Shown here piece by piece: positions 24,379 to 34,219 of a stretch of 64,000 bases of DNA. The notes below the pieces were generated by a model, which saw only the letters and a list, made by a program, of their open reading frames with translations, was not told the DNA's origin and ran no database searches. The position numbers and the translations under genes are program-made. The first letter of the stretch is position 1. Each line of letters starts with the position of its first letter. Origin of the DNA: Butyricimonas sp. Marseille-P3923 (GTDB lineage Bacteria; Bacteroidota; Bacteroidia; Bacteroidales; Marinifilaceae); NCBI RefSeq assembly GCF_900184685.1, contig NZ_FXXL01000007.1, forward strand, positions 558,001-622,000, read 5' to 3'.

Positions 24379-27300
24379 ATGAAAAAAAATCAATGTTTGA
24401 AGTGGAAATGGCTTTTTAAATGGAGAAGCTTTTTTCACGTGCTGGGTTTAACAATGGTACTGTCATTGGGAAGTTTCTCGGGATATGGGGCGAGAAACGT
24501 ACAAGACACTATTTCCTTGGATTTGAAAAAGGTAAAATTGGAGAAATTCGTGGAGGTGATGAAAGAGAAGACCGGGTTGAATTTCTTGTATAATTCCTCT
24601 CTGTTTAAGGGTATGGAGCCGATTTCTGTCGTTGCTAAAGGAGAACCGTGGGAAACGGTGTTGCGGGGGGTGTTAGATAAAGTCGGTTTCATGTATGACG
24701 TGAAAGATGAAATTGTTGTTATCAAGCGAGTGCCAACGGAGGATAAAAATGGACAAGAGAAACGTTCCAGAATGATCAAAGGAAGGGTTACTGATGCAAA
24801 TAAAGAGCCGCTCCCGGGAGTAACGGTGTTATTCAAGGGAACAACGGTCGGGACAGCAACAAACACGAATGGGGAATTTTCGTTGAATGTTGTAGAGGGA
24901 ATTGATACGTTAGTAGTTACTTTCGTGGGGATGAAAACTCAGTATCTGCGTTTAGTGGAGGGAAAAACGGAATACCGAATTCAAATGCAGGAAGACGTCG
25001 AGACATTGGAAGATGTTGTGGTAACGGGATACGGTAACGTGTCAAAGGGGAATTACACGGGTGCGTCTACCAACGTGAAAGTTGCCGAGGTGATGATGGC
25101 CGGAGTTTCTTCTATTGACCAGATGTTGCAAGGTGTTGTACCCGGAATGTTGGTAAGGAATACAAGCGGACAGGTCGGGGCGACGTCTAAAATCCGAGTA
25201 CGGGGTACTTCCACGTTGTTGGGGAGTCAAGAACCGGTCTGGGTGGTCGACGGGGTAGTACAACGGGATCCTCAGCCTTTCAATTCGGATGATAACACGA
25301 AGTTCACGATGGATGCCGATGACATCAGGCAATTGGCGGGGAACGCAATTTCTTGGTTGAATCCGTATGATATAGAGACGATCACGGTGCTGAAGGATGC
25401 TTCCGCTACTGCAATTTACGGTTCAAAGGCGGCGAATGGCGTGATAGTGATCACGACAAAGAAAGCGAAGCAAGGGCAACTTGCCGTGAATTATAACGGT
25501 AGTTTTTCTATCGGGCAACGTCCTCGTTACGGGTTGTATGACCGGATGAATTCAGCCGAGCATATGCAATTTTCGAAAGATATATATGGTGAACATCGTA
25601 AGTATACTTCCCGAATTTTGCCTATCGGTTACGCCGGGTTGGTACAGAAATTGACAAATAAGGAAATTACGGTGGAGGAGATGGATAAGGAATACCAGAA
25701 AATGGCACGCCAAAATACGGATTGGTTTAAGTTGTTATTCCGGAATTCATTTAATCATTCTCATGCAATCAGTATTAGCGGAGGATCTGAAAAATTGATG
25801 AATAGGACTTCTTTTAGTTTCACGGAAGAAAAAGGAGAGGCAAAAGGGAATGAGGTTACTTCGTTTACCGCCACTTCAAACACGACGGCTGTTTTCGGGG
25901 AGAGTCTGATTGCTAATTTGTTGTTGAAAGGAACGATCCGGGAGGTCGACGGTTTTGCTTACGGGGTAGATCCTTTTAATTATGCCTACAATACGACCCG
26001 GGTTATTCCGGCATACAACGAGGATGGTTCATTATATTATCACGGAAAAAGAGGGACCGCTAGTTATGCAATGCCGAATAAAGATGTATATGATTATAAT
26101 ATTCTGAATGAGTTGGATAACACGGGGAGTTCAAACAGCACGAGAACTTGGGGAACAACGATCGATTTGAAGTGGAAACTTTTGCCCGGGTTGGAATATC
26201 AAGGATTGTTTTCCTATACTTCATCTTCTGCTAATTCAAAGAAGTATGCCAGTGAGCGTTCGTTTTATATCACACAGATGCGCGGCTACGAATTCGGGAC
26301 AGTTCAAGCGAATAGCACGGAAATGAAATCGTCTCCACTGCCTTTTGGCGGGTTGCTGGAAATGGATTTGGTAAACACGACGACGATTACCGTTCGGAAT
26401 AGTTTGGTGTATGACCGTTTATTTCAGGATAAACATCGGTTGACCTTACAACTTGGGATAGAAACGAATTCTGTAAAAACAAAAGGTGAAACAACGAAAC
26501 GTTATGGTTATTTGCCGGAACGGGGAGAGACTTTTGCCGTGCCTCCCGCCACTTATTTAAACGGAAACCGCACAATGGATAACATGACGATTGCAACAGG
26601 AAGTGCTTCTGTAATCAATCGGCTCGAGAACGAGTTGAGCGAGTATGCTTCAGCTATTTACACGTATGATAATCGTTACGTGGTGAATCTGAATGCCCGT
26701 TTGGATGCATCGAACCGATTTTCCCAAGATAAAAATAAACGGGTGGAACCTACATGGTCTGCTGGGGTGAAATGGCGAGTGAAACAAGAGGTGTTCGCAA
26801 GTGATTGGTGGTGGTTGAATAATTTGGATTTATACGGTTCATACGGTTATCAAGGTAACGCGGTACCTTCGGTATCTCCTTATTTGATTGCCTCGACCGG
26901 GACACTGAATCATTTGTATCAATCGTATATTATGGAAGTGAAATCGTTGCCCTATCCGGAGCTTGGATGGGAAAAGACGAAAACGTACAATTTCGGAGTG
27001 GATGCTTCCTTGTTGAAAGGACGATTGAATTTCACGTTCAATTATTTTGATAAAAAGAGTTATGTACTCGCTTCGCGTAATGTTCCTTACGAGAATGGAA
27101 TGGGAAATAGCGTGGTGTCCGGTTCTAATATGAAGAATTATGGGTATGATTTCGTGATTGAGGTTGTTCCCGTGCAAACGAAGGATTTTAGTTGGCATCT
27201 TTCATTGAATACTTCGGTTACCCGTAATAAAGTGGAAAAGAATCAGCGAGTGAATCAATTGAGTGATTATCTCAACGGGACAAGTATTGTGAACGGTAGA

Positions 27301-27978
27301 CCGTTTTCGACGTTTTATTCTTATGAATTTGATAAATTGGATTCCGAGGATGGTCGACCGCTGTTCAAAAATATGGATATCGAGGGTGCTGACAGTGCTT
27401 TGGATTTTTTAGTCGAATCCGGGAAGTTTACGCCGGACTTTTCCGGTGGACTGAATACCATGTTCAAGTACAAAAGTTGGTCACTGTACGCTTTGTTCGC
27501 GGTACAATGGGGAGGGCATGGACGTTTGCCCGAGTTATATCCGGGAGCCTCTGTTCAGGTGAATGGTCTTCCGATGCCGGAACAGAATGTTTCCCGGAAA
27601 TTGATAAATCGTTGGAAAACACAAGGAGACGAGGCACGGACGAGTATACCTTCCTTGCCGGGGCTTGGAAATGAGAAAATAGATATACCTGTAACTACAG
27701 AGTCAACGAGTACCTTGGAGAATCTTTATCATTTGTATAATTTATCGGATCAACTGGTGGCGAACACGGATTTTATCCGTTGTCGTTCGCTCTCGTTGGC
27801 CTACGAGTTGAATCCCCAGTGGTTGAAACGGTTATATATCCAACGTATGCAGGTAAAAGCGAGTATGACGAATCCGTTTATATGGGTTTTCGACAAGAAA
27901 TGGGACGGGTTGGACCCGGAAACAGGGAATTGGCCGGCTCGTCGGATTACCTCTTTGTCTATACAAATAGCATTTTAG
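24379..27978 (+). CDS. SusC/RagA-type TonB-dependent receptor with STN signalling domain
   Basis: 1199 residues. Signal sequence to about residue 40, then an STN domain (about 45-115, 'LKKVKLEKFVEVMKEKTGLNFLYN'), a carboxypeptidase-regulatory-like domain ('IKGRVTDANKEPLPGVTVLFKGT'), the TonB box region 'LEDVVVTGYG', a plug ('VRGTSTLLGSQEPVWVVDGV', 'ITVLKDASATAIYGSKAANGVIVITTK') and a 22-strand-type barrel. It imports an oligomeric nutrient across the outer membrane with its SusD partner. The STN domain fits the adjacent sigma/FecR pair. The large protease downstream suggests that the substrate is a peptide (inference). Confidence 0.95.
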   Translation: MKKNQCLKWKWLFKWRSFFHVLGLTMVLSLGSFSGYGARNVQDTISLDLKKVKLEKFVEVMKEKTGLNFLYNSSLFKGMEPISVVAKGEPWETVLRGVLDKVGFMYDVKDEIVVIKRVPTEDKNGQEKRSRMIKGRVTDANKEPLPGVTVLFKGTTVGTATNTNGEFSLNVVEGIDTLVVTFVGMKTQYLRLVEGKTEYRIQMQEDVETLEDVVVTGYGNVSKGNYTGASTNVKVAEVMMAGVSSIDQMLQGVVPGMLVRNTSGQVGATSKIRVRGTSTLLGSQEPVWVVDGVVQRDPQPFNSDDNTKFTMDADDIRQLAGNAISWLNPYDIETITVLKDASATAIYGSKAANGVIVITTKKAKQGQLAVNYNGSFSIGQRPRYGLYDRMNSAEHMQFSKDIYGEHRKYTSRILPIGYAGLVQKLTNKEITVEEMDKEYQKMARQNTDWFKLLFRNSFNHSHAISISGGSEKLMNRTSFSFTEEKGEAKGNEVTSFTATSNTTAVFGESLIANLLLKGTIREVDGFAYGVDPFNYAYNTTRVIPAYNEDGSLYYHGKRGTASYAMPNKDVYDYNILNELDNTGSSNSTRTWGTTIDLKWKLLPGLEYQGLFSYTSSSANSKKYASERSFYITQMRGYEFGTVQANSTEMKSSPLPFGGLLEMDLVNTTTITVRNSLVYDRLFQDKHRLTLQLGIETNSVKTKGETTKRYGYLPERGETFAVPPATYLNGNRTMDNMTIATGSASVINRLENELSEYASAIYTYDNRYVVNLNARLDASNRFSQDKNKRVEPTWSAGVKWRVKQEVFASDWWWLNNLDLYGSYGYQGNAVPSVSPYLIASTGTLNHLYQSYIMEVKSLPYPELGWEKTKTYNFGVDASLLKGRLNFTFNYFDKKSYVLASRNVPYENGMGNSVVSGSNMKNYGYDFVIEVVPVQTKDFSWHLSLNTSVTRNKVEKNQRVNQLSDYLNGTSIVNGRPFSTFYSYEFDKLDSEDGRPLFKNMDIEGADSALDFLVESGKFTPDFSGGLNTMFKYKSWSLYALFAVQWGGHGRLPELYPGASVQVNGLPMPEQNVSRKLINRWKTQGDEARTSIPSLPGLGNEKIDIPVTTESTSTLENLYHLYNLSDQLVANTDFIRCRSLSLAYELNPQWLKRLYIQRMQVKASMTNPFIWVFDKKWDGLDPETGNWPARRITSLSIQIAF

Positions 27979-28004
27979 TAGTTGGAAATTTAAAATGATA
28001 GGAC

Positions 28005-29411
28005 ATGAAGATATTTAGAATATTACAGATAATGAGTTTAATCGGGGTGTTGATCCCGATGGGGTGTTCCGATTTTTTGGAAAAGAAATCTCAAGACGAG
28101 GTGATCGTGACAACGGTATCGGATTTTGATGAATTTCTATTGGGCTCCGGGTATGTTACTTATGTACAGTATGCAAATCTTTATTTTTTGGATGATGATA
28201 TTGAATATTATGAATCAGAGTATTATGATGAGTTGTCCGATGTGATGGCTTCTTATGGTTTTCAATCTTGGCAACCGGATATGTGGGAGAGTGAAGAAGT
28301 TATTCGGACTAATTGGGAAACTTACACTAGTACATATTCTCGTATCATGGGTGTTAATGCTGTTTTGGATGGAATTGACAAAGCAAGAGGGGAGATCGAG
28401 GCTCGTGATCAGGTGAAAGCGGAGGCTTTGGCTTTGCGGGGGTACTATTATTTTATGTTGGTGAATACCTTTGGTGAACCTTATAATTATAATAAAAAAG
28501 CATTGGGAGTTCCTCTTAAGCTTTCCGCTGATATAGAGGAGAATGGGATGCCCCGAAATACAGTAGAAGAGGTTTACATGCAGATCGTAGAAGATTTAAG
28601 AGAATCGTCAGCTTTGTTTGAAAAATACCCGAAACGAAGGGGAAATTACCGTATTAATTTACCGACGGTTAATATCTTGTTATCCCGGGTATATTTACAT
28701 ATGGAACGATGGGATAGCGTGATCGTGGCAGCGAATAAAGCTATTCAATATTCCGAAGGCTTGACCGACTACACGAAATTTAGCGGGAGTAACTTTTTCA
28801 TGTGTTCTTACGATCATTCGGAAGTAGAATGGATTTATGGTGTCGGAGTGAATATCCAGTTTTTTGGTCCCTCGGCTGATCTTCTTTCAAGGTATGATAA
28901 AAATGATTGTCGACCCGGGATGTGGTTTGATATGGGCGAATATTCGACCAATCGTTTATTAAAAAAGGATTATGATTGGATGAGTGGATCCGCTACTCCC
29001 GTGAATACGGTTCGGATTTCCGAAGCTTATTTGAATCGTGCGGAAGCTTACGTGCAAAAGGGGATGACGGGTGAGGCTTTGGCGGATTTGAACGAGGTGC
29101 GCTGTAACCGGATTACGGGATACACGAATATAGAGAATGTCCCGGCAAATTTGTTGGAGGAAGTACGTTTGGAACGACGTTTGGAATTGTGTTTTGACGA
29201 GCAACGGTGGTTTGATTTACGTCGTTATGGGATGCCTTCTATTACACATAGATATCGTTATCGAAAAAGCGATCCGTGGGTAATATACACGTTGCGTGAG
29301 AAAGACCCGTTGTACACGCTTCCTCTACCCAATGAGGCAATACGAAATAACGTTAGACTGGAGCAAAATGCTTCGGCTTACGAACCCAAGAGATCGGGGG
29401 TTGAAGAATGA
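28005..29411 (+). CDS. SusD/RagB-family nutrient-binding lipoprotein
   Basis: 468 residues. Lipobox 'LIPMGCSDF'. The helical SusD fold shows in 'VKAEALALRGYYYFMLVNTFGEPYNY', 'PRNTVEEVYMQIVEDLRES', and the C-terminal 'ISEAYLNRAEAYVQKGMTGEALADLNEVR' and 'EVRLERRLELCFDEQRWFDLRRYG'. It forms the lid on the SusC barrel just upstream and binds substrate on the cell surface. Confidence 0.93.
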   Translation: MKIFRILQIMSLIGVLIPMGCSDFLEKKSQDEVIVTTVSDFDEFLLGSGYVTYVQYANLYFLDDDIEYYESEYYDELSDVMASYGFQSWQPDMWESEEVIRTNWETYTSTYSRIMGVNAVLDGIDKARGEIEARDQVKAEALALRGYYYFMLVNTFGEPYNYNKKALGVPLKLSADIEENGMPRNTVEEVYMQIVEDLRESSALFEKYPKRRGNYRINLPTVNILLSRVYLHMERWDSVIVAANKAIQYSEGLTDYTKFSGSNFFMCSYDHSEVEWIYGVGVNIQFFGPSADLLSRYDKNDCRPGMWFDMGEYSTNRLLKKDYDWMSGSATPVNTVRISEAYLNRAEAYVQKGMTGEALADLNEVRCNRITGYTNIENVPANLLEEVRLERRLELCFDEQRWFDLRRYGMPSITHRYRYRKSDPWVIYTLREKDPLYTLPLPNEAIRNNVRLEQNASAYEPKRSGVEE

Positions 29412-29434
29412 CAAGATTAAAAAAATGATGTAGT

Positions 29435-30313
29435 ATGAAAAAGATATATTGGTTGATGTTTGTGGCACTGGGAATGTTGGCTTGTGCCGAGGATAGCAAG
29501 TTGGGGGAAATACCTTCGTTGACACAGGAATATACTTTACCGCAAGGAAATTCTCCCGCGGATGACCGTATCGTGGATTTGCATGATAAATACGGGACGT
29601 TTGTTTTGTACGAGTATATAGAAGCGGATTTGAAATGGTTGCAGGTGGACGTGAATAATACTTGGGGCGATTACGAGTATACTCAGCCGAATCCGCTATA
29701 CGCGGGAAATGTTTTGGATCTATTGGGAGAATGTTGGTTTAGATTTTATCCGGCAGAATTTCATGAGAAATTTATGCCTTACAAGATATTTCTGACCTCA
29801 ACCTTGAAATATGTGTCTTTCACGGGAGCTGAAACGATGATGAATAGCCGTGTTGTTCAGACTCAAATGGTCGTCAGTCATTGTTCGGAGGAGGTGAAGA
29901 ATATGACTCAAGCGGATAAGGTTGCTTTTAAAAATGATTTACAATCCAAACTTTGGGGAAGTTGGCTTTCAAAATTTGATATTCCCGGGGAGTTTTATGG
30001 TGTAAGTAATTATTACGGTAAGGCTAGTTCTGATCCAACGAATTGGAATTATGCCCGAGAGAGAGGTTTTGTTGCTGATAGCAAAGGTACGGAATGGAGT
30101 ACGCAAGACCCATGGCCTTCTTCAACTCTAAGTGAAAGTGCCGATCTGGATGCTTTTTTAAGTGGAATGCGCAACCGGACTTCGGAGGAGTGGGCTGAAG
30201 ATTTGACGTATCCTCTGGTAAAAAAGAAATATGATATTCTGAGGAATTATTTTTTAGAGAAGTTCAATTTTGATATACAAAGGATAGGGGATGCAAATGC
30301 GGTAACCGAATAG
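29435..30313 (+). CDS. Lipoprotein resembling the Bacteroidota zinc-metallopeptidase (Peptidase_Mx1) group but without HEXXH
   Basis: 292 residues. Lipobox 'LGMLACAED'. The first half ('DKYGTFVLYEYIEADLKW', 'LLGECWFRFYPAEFHEKFMPYKIFLTS') looks like the N-terminal part of the surface metallopeptidases often found after SusCD pairs. The expected HEXXH helix is not present: the only candidate, 'FHEKFMPYK', lacks the second His. It may be a non-catalytic binding protein at the cell surface. The family link is by eye and uncertain. Confidence 0.6.
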   Translation: MKKIYWLMFVALGMLACAEDSKLGEIPSLTQEYTLPQGNSPADDRIVDLHDKYGTFVLYEYIEADLKWLQVDVNNTWGDYEYTQPNPLYAGNVLDLLGECWFRFYPAEFHEKFMPYKIFLTSTLKYVSFTGAETMMNSRVVQTQMVVSHCSEEVKNMTQADKVAFKNDLQSKLWGSWLSKFDIPGEFYGVSNYYGKASSDPTNWNYARERGFVADSKGTEWSTQDPWPSSTLSESADLDAFLSGMRNRTSEEWAEDLTYPLVKKKYDILRNYFLEKFNFDIQRIGDANAVTE

Positions 30314-30376
30314 TAATGTGTTTCTATGATATATTGGAAATAAATCATTGTATGTTTAAATCTTAAATTTTAGGAA

Positions 30377-33046
30377 ATGAGAAAATTTTATGTGCTATTG
30401 CTAATACTAGCAATAATGGCTCCTTGTATGCTTACATTTGGGGCAGATAGAAAGAGGAAAAAAGACAAAACAGAACAAAAAAGTGAAGAGGTAGTTAAAA
30501 AGAAAAGTAAGTATGATGAGTTGTTAAAAAAGCTTAATGTGGTGACTGCTAAAGGCGATTTTGTAACCGTACATAAGATTGGAGGTAAGATTTATTTCGA
30601 ATATCCGTTAAAATACATGGGACGGGATGTATTGTTGGGAGGTACAGTATCGGCAACTTCCGAACCGATGTTCGTGAATTTGGGATTCAAGTATCAGAAC
30701 CCGATGTTGCTGGAAGTCGTGATACAGGACTCTACTGTTTTCTTTAATAAGAAGAATGTTGCTTATTCACGAGGCACGGATGAGGCTTGGGCTCGTAAAG
30801 CTGTGGAAAGAAATTTCATCCCGCGTTTATACAAGCGTTTCCCTGTTGCGGCTTATAATATCGATAGCACGGCGGTGGTAATTGACGTGACGGAACTTTT
30901 AAATAATAACCCGGAACTTTCTCCTGAAGGATATACCGGTATGTTTAAAAATACCCTTATGAAAGAATCCTCGTTCTTCGGGAAAGTAAAAGCTTTCGAG
31001 GATAATGTTTCCGTGGAGATAAACCAAGAGGTGCAGATCGGTATGGAGTTCGCTATTTTTAAAGCGTCTTTGGGAAAAGTTTCAACCCGTTCGGTTATCT
31101 CAATGCTTTTATTACCGGAAAAGAAAATGAATCCTCGTGTTCAAGATTCTCGTGTAGGAATATTTCCGACTTATAACGGTAGTCACGAAAACGGGACTCT
31201 TCCCTTTCGAGAAATTTCGCAGACAGAGGATGGATTACGTTTATATAATCTAGCTAATCGTTGGCGTTTAGAACCGAAAGACATCAAGGCGTGGGAGCGT
31301 GGTGAGTTGGTGGAACCCGTGAAGCCGATCGTGTGGTACGTGGATGACGCTTTTCCCGATGAGTGGAGAGAACCGATCAAAGCGGGTGTTTTGATCTGGA
31401 ATCAAGCTTTCGAGAAGATCGGTTTCAAGAATGCGATTCAAGTTCGTGATTTCCCCGTGAATGACCCGAGTTTTGATCCGGATAACCTGAAATATTCTTG
31501 CTTGCGTTATTTGCCTACTCCGGACGCTAATGCTATGGGGCCTTCTTGGGTGGATCCGACAACCGGAGAGATTGTTAACGCTTCGGTTATCGTCTATAAT
31601 AATATTATACAGTTGATTAATAATTGGCGTTTCGTGCAGACCGCACAGGTAGATTCCAGAGTTCGGGCGAAAAAGATGCCGAAGGATGTTATGGACGAAT
31701 CGATAGCTTACGTGATCGCCCACGAGATCGGGCACACGTTAGGATTGATGCACAATATGGCAGGGTCGGCAGCTATACCGGTGGATTCTTTACGTTCGGC
31801 AAGTTTCACTCGTGAATACGGGACGACGGCTTCCATTATGGACTACGCTCGTTTTAATTACGTGGCGCAACCCGGTGACAAAGGGGTGAAATTGACACCC
31901 CCGGGGCTGGGCGTGTATGACGAGTATGTTATCAAGTGGTTGTATAGTCCGATTCCTCAAGCCAAGGATATGTGGGAAGAAGCCGCTATCGCTGAAAAAT
32001 GGATTGACGAGAAAGCGGGAGATCCTTACTATCGTTATGGACGGCAACAGATAAGTAATCGTTACGACCCCAGTGCTTTTGAGGAGGATTTGGGTGACGA
32101 TCCCGTAAAGGCAGGAACGTACGGTATCAAGAATTTAAAGTATATTCTTGAAAATATGAATGAATGGATCAAGGACGACGAGGATTTGAGATATCGTTCC
32201 GGGATTTATTTGCAGATTCAGCAACAATATTTCCGTTATTTGATGAACGTATTGTATCAGGTAGGAGGTATATACCTGACACAAGTGAAAGACGGGACGG
32301 ACGGGGAGCCGGTAAGGGCATTGGAACGCAAAAAACAAAAAGAATCATTAGCTTGGGTAATAAACGAGTTACTTCACAGTGAATGGATTAATGCCCCGCA
32401 ATTATCCGATAAATTTGATTTGGATATAAGTGCATCAGCTAATATAATTAATCGGGTTTCATATTCCTTTTTGTCGACATTGGCAACGAATGTAACCCTC
32501 TCTTCGCACGTTTCAAAAGAAAAAGTGCCTTACTCGGTTCGGGAATATTACGATGATTTATACTTGAAGATATTTGCTCCTACAATACAAGGGCGGAAAT
32601 TAACAACAACCGAAAAAGCTTTACAGAATGCATTTCTGCTTTCCGGATTTAGTGCTGGTGGTGGAGGGTGTATGGCTGCTTTGACGAACGATTTGCGTTT
32701 CGTCCCGTCGGAAATGTCGCCATTACCTTCTTTGGATGAGATACGAGCTTATGGTTTGGATGAATCCGGAGTATCAAAAATATGGTATGAACAGTTGCAG
32801 CAAATTGAAGCACGTTACGGGAAAGGTTCCGTGGCATGTGCCTTGTTTGATAATAATTTTGGACGTTATGTATCACCGTTTCAAAATACGGTTTTCGTGG
32901 ACGCTATCAGTGAACTCGGGTACTATAATATCGTGATGCTACGAAAAGTGCGTGATTTGGTAAAAGGAAAAGTTGCCACGGCTCACCGTGATGATAAGGC
33001 GTATTACGAGGGATTATTGATTAAATTGAATAAGTTTTTCAAATAG
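30377..33046 (+). CDS. Zinc-dependent metalloprotease (DUF5117/DUF5118/DUF4953 type)
   Basis: 889 residues. Signal peptide ('LAIMAPCMLTFGA'), then a charged linker and a DUF5118/5117-type region (about 50-290, 'YIDSTAVVIDVTELL', 'GTVSATSEPMF'). The catalytic domain has 'AHEIGHTLGLMHNMAGS' with His449, Glu450 and His453, and the met-turn-like 'ASIMDYARFNY'. The C-terminal part is helical. Secreted or periplasmic proteases of this type are common in Bacteroidota. Here it lies 63 bp after the SusCD-linked lipoprotein, so it may process the imported peptides (inference). Confidence 0.92.
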   Translation: MRKFYVLLLILAIMAPCMLTFGADRKRKKDKTEQKSEEVVKKKSKYDELLKKLNVVTAKGDFVTVHKIGGKIYFEYPLKYMGRDVLLGGTVSATSEPMFVNLGFKYQNPMLLEVVIQDSTVFFNKKNVAYSRGTDEAWARKAVERNFIPRLYKRFPVAAYNIDSTAVVIDVTELLNNNPELSPEGYTGMFKNTLMKESSFFGKVKAFEDNVSVEINQEVQIGMEFAIFKASLGKVSTRSVISMLLLPEKKMNPRVQDSRVGIFPTYNGSHENGTLPFREISQTEDGLRLYNLANRWRLEPKDIKAWERGELVEPVKPIVWYVDDAFPDEWREPIKAGVLIWNQAFEKIGFKNAIQVRDFPVNDPSFDPDNLKYSCLRYLPTPDANAMGPSWVDPTTGEIVNASVIVYNNIIQLINNWRFVQTAQVDSRVRAKKMPKDVMDESIAYVIAHEIGHTLGLMHNMAGSAAIPVDSLRSASFTREYGTTASIMDYARFNYVAQPGDKGVKLTPPGLGVYDEYVIKWLYSPIPQAKDMWEEAAIAEKWIDEKAGDPYYRYGRQQISNRYDPSAFEEDLGDDPVKAGTYGIKNLKYILENMNEWIKDDEDLRYRSGIYLQIQQQYFRYLMNVLYQVGGIYLTQVKDGTDGEPVRALERKKQKESLAWVINELLHSEWINAPQLSDKFDLDISASANIINRVSYSFLSTLATNVTLSSHVSKEKVPYSVREYYDDLYLKIFAPTIQGRKLTTTEKALQNAFLLSGFSAGGGGCMAALTNDLRFVPSEMSPLPSLDEIRAYGLDESGVSKIWYEQLQQIEARYGKGSVACALFDNNFGRYVSPFQNTVFVDAISELGYYNIVMLRKVRDLVKGKVATAHRDDKAYYEGLLIKLNKFFK

Positions 33047-33068
33047 ATATAAAATGTTTTTGTGTTTG

Positions 33069-33097
33069 AAAGGTCGTGTCTGTCTGGCACGACCTTT
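33069..33097 (+). terminator. Hairpin terminator after the metalloprotease gene
   Basis: Perfect 10-bp stem AAAGGTCGTG / CACGACCTTT with a 9-base loop, about 22 bp past the stop. Confidence 0.65.
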
Positions 33098-33274
33098 GTC
33101 TATCGACTATATGGTAACGAGGGGTGTTGTATTGTGAAAATGAATTCAGATTTGAGATAAATAAATTGCTCCCGGTTTTGATTTAATACTGATATTGATA
33201 ATACCATTTTTGTTTTCGGGTATTCTATACGTGTGGAAAAAAGTGTGATAATTTTTTACTCAAAACAATATTGT

Positions 33275-34207
33275 ATGGAAAAATCAATCGTAAAAGTAGA
33301 ACATCTGTCCCATCGATACAGTGTTCAATGGGCTATCCGGGATATTAATTTCGAGATAACGGAAAATGGAATTTATGGTTTGCTCGGTTCTAACGGGGCG
33401 GGGAAATCAACCACGATGAATATCATGTGCGGGGTGTTGAAGCAGACAGAGGGGGACGTTTACATCAAGGGCGTGAGCATGCGTGACAATCCGGTAGAAG
33501 CAAAAAAGCATATCGGTTTCCTGCCGCAGAAGCCCCCGTTGTATGGTGATTTGACGGTGGAGGAGTTTCTGGCGTTCACGGCGAATATCCGTCGTATTCC
33601 GGAAGACGAAGTCGCGGGAGCGGTAAAAAGTGTAATGGAACGTTGTGGGGTAGGCCATTTCCGGAAGCGGTTGATTCGTAACTTGTCGGGTGGTTACCAG
33701 CAGCGGGTGGGTATTGCGCAGGCGATTATTCACAATCCGGCATTCGTGGTGCTGGACGAGCCGACGAACGGTTTGGACCCGAATCAGATCATTGAGATAC
33801 GCCACTTGATAAAAGAGATCGGTGAGGATAGAACGGTGATTCTATCGACGCATATTCTGTCGGAGGTACAGGCGACGTGTGATTATATACGGATGATCGA
33901 GGAAGGACAGGTAGTCTTTTCCGGCACGGTGGAGGAGTTTGACAATTATATTGTTCCCAGCACGATATTCGTGACTTTGGCGTCAATGCCTTCGGCGGAG
34001 GAACTAAAGGTATTGCCCGGGGTGGTGGATGCCGAGAACACGGGTGGCATGAATTACCGGGTAAATTTCTCGGACTCCCGCGAGGCGATCACCAAGATCG
34101 TGGAAACAAGCGTGGCTCGCAACTGGCAATTGCTGGAGATTCGTGCCGAGAAGAGTTCTATGGATAACGTGTTCGCCGAGTTGTCCGCCAAGAGTAAGAA
34201 ACATTAA
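33275..34207 (+). CDS. ABC transporter ATP-binding protein, GldA-like
   Basis: 310 residues from the ATG at 33275; a GTG 42 bp upstream gives a duplicated 'MEKS' start. Walker A 'GLLGSNGAGKSTT', signature 'LSGGYQQRVGIAQA', Walker B 'VVLDEPTNGLDP' and switch 'ILSTHIL'. This and the C-terminal region match the GldA/CcmA/NatA group. It is the first gene of a three-gene unit with two fused permease/GldG proteins (12 and 17 bp gaps). In gliding Flavobacteria GldAFG is linked to motility; here, in a probable gut organism, the substrate is unknown. Confidence 0.88.
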   Translation: MEKSIVKVEHLSHRYSVQWAIRDINFEITENGIYGLLGSNGAGKSTTMNIMCGVLKQTEGDVYIKGVSMRDNPVEAKKHIGFLPQKPPLYGDLTVEEFLAFTANIRRIPEDEVAGAVKSVMERCGVGHFRKRLIRNLSGGYQQRVGIAQAIIHNPAFVVLDEPTNGLDPNQIIEIRHLIKEIGEDRTVILSTHILSEVQATCDYIRMIEEGQVVFSGTVEEFDNYIVPSTIFVTLASMPSAEELKVLPGVVDAENTGGMNYRVNFSDSREAITKIVETSVARNWQLLEIRAEKSSMDNVFAELSAKSKKH

Positions 34208-34219
34208 AATCGAGAATTT

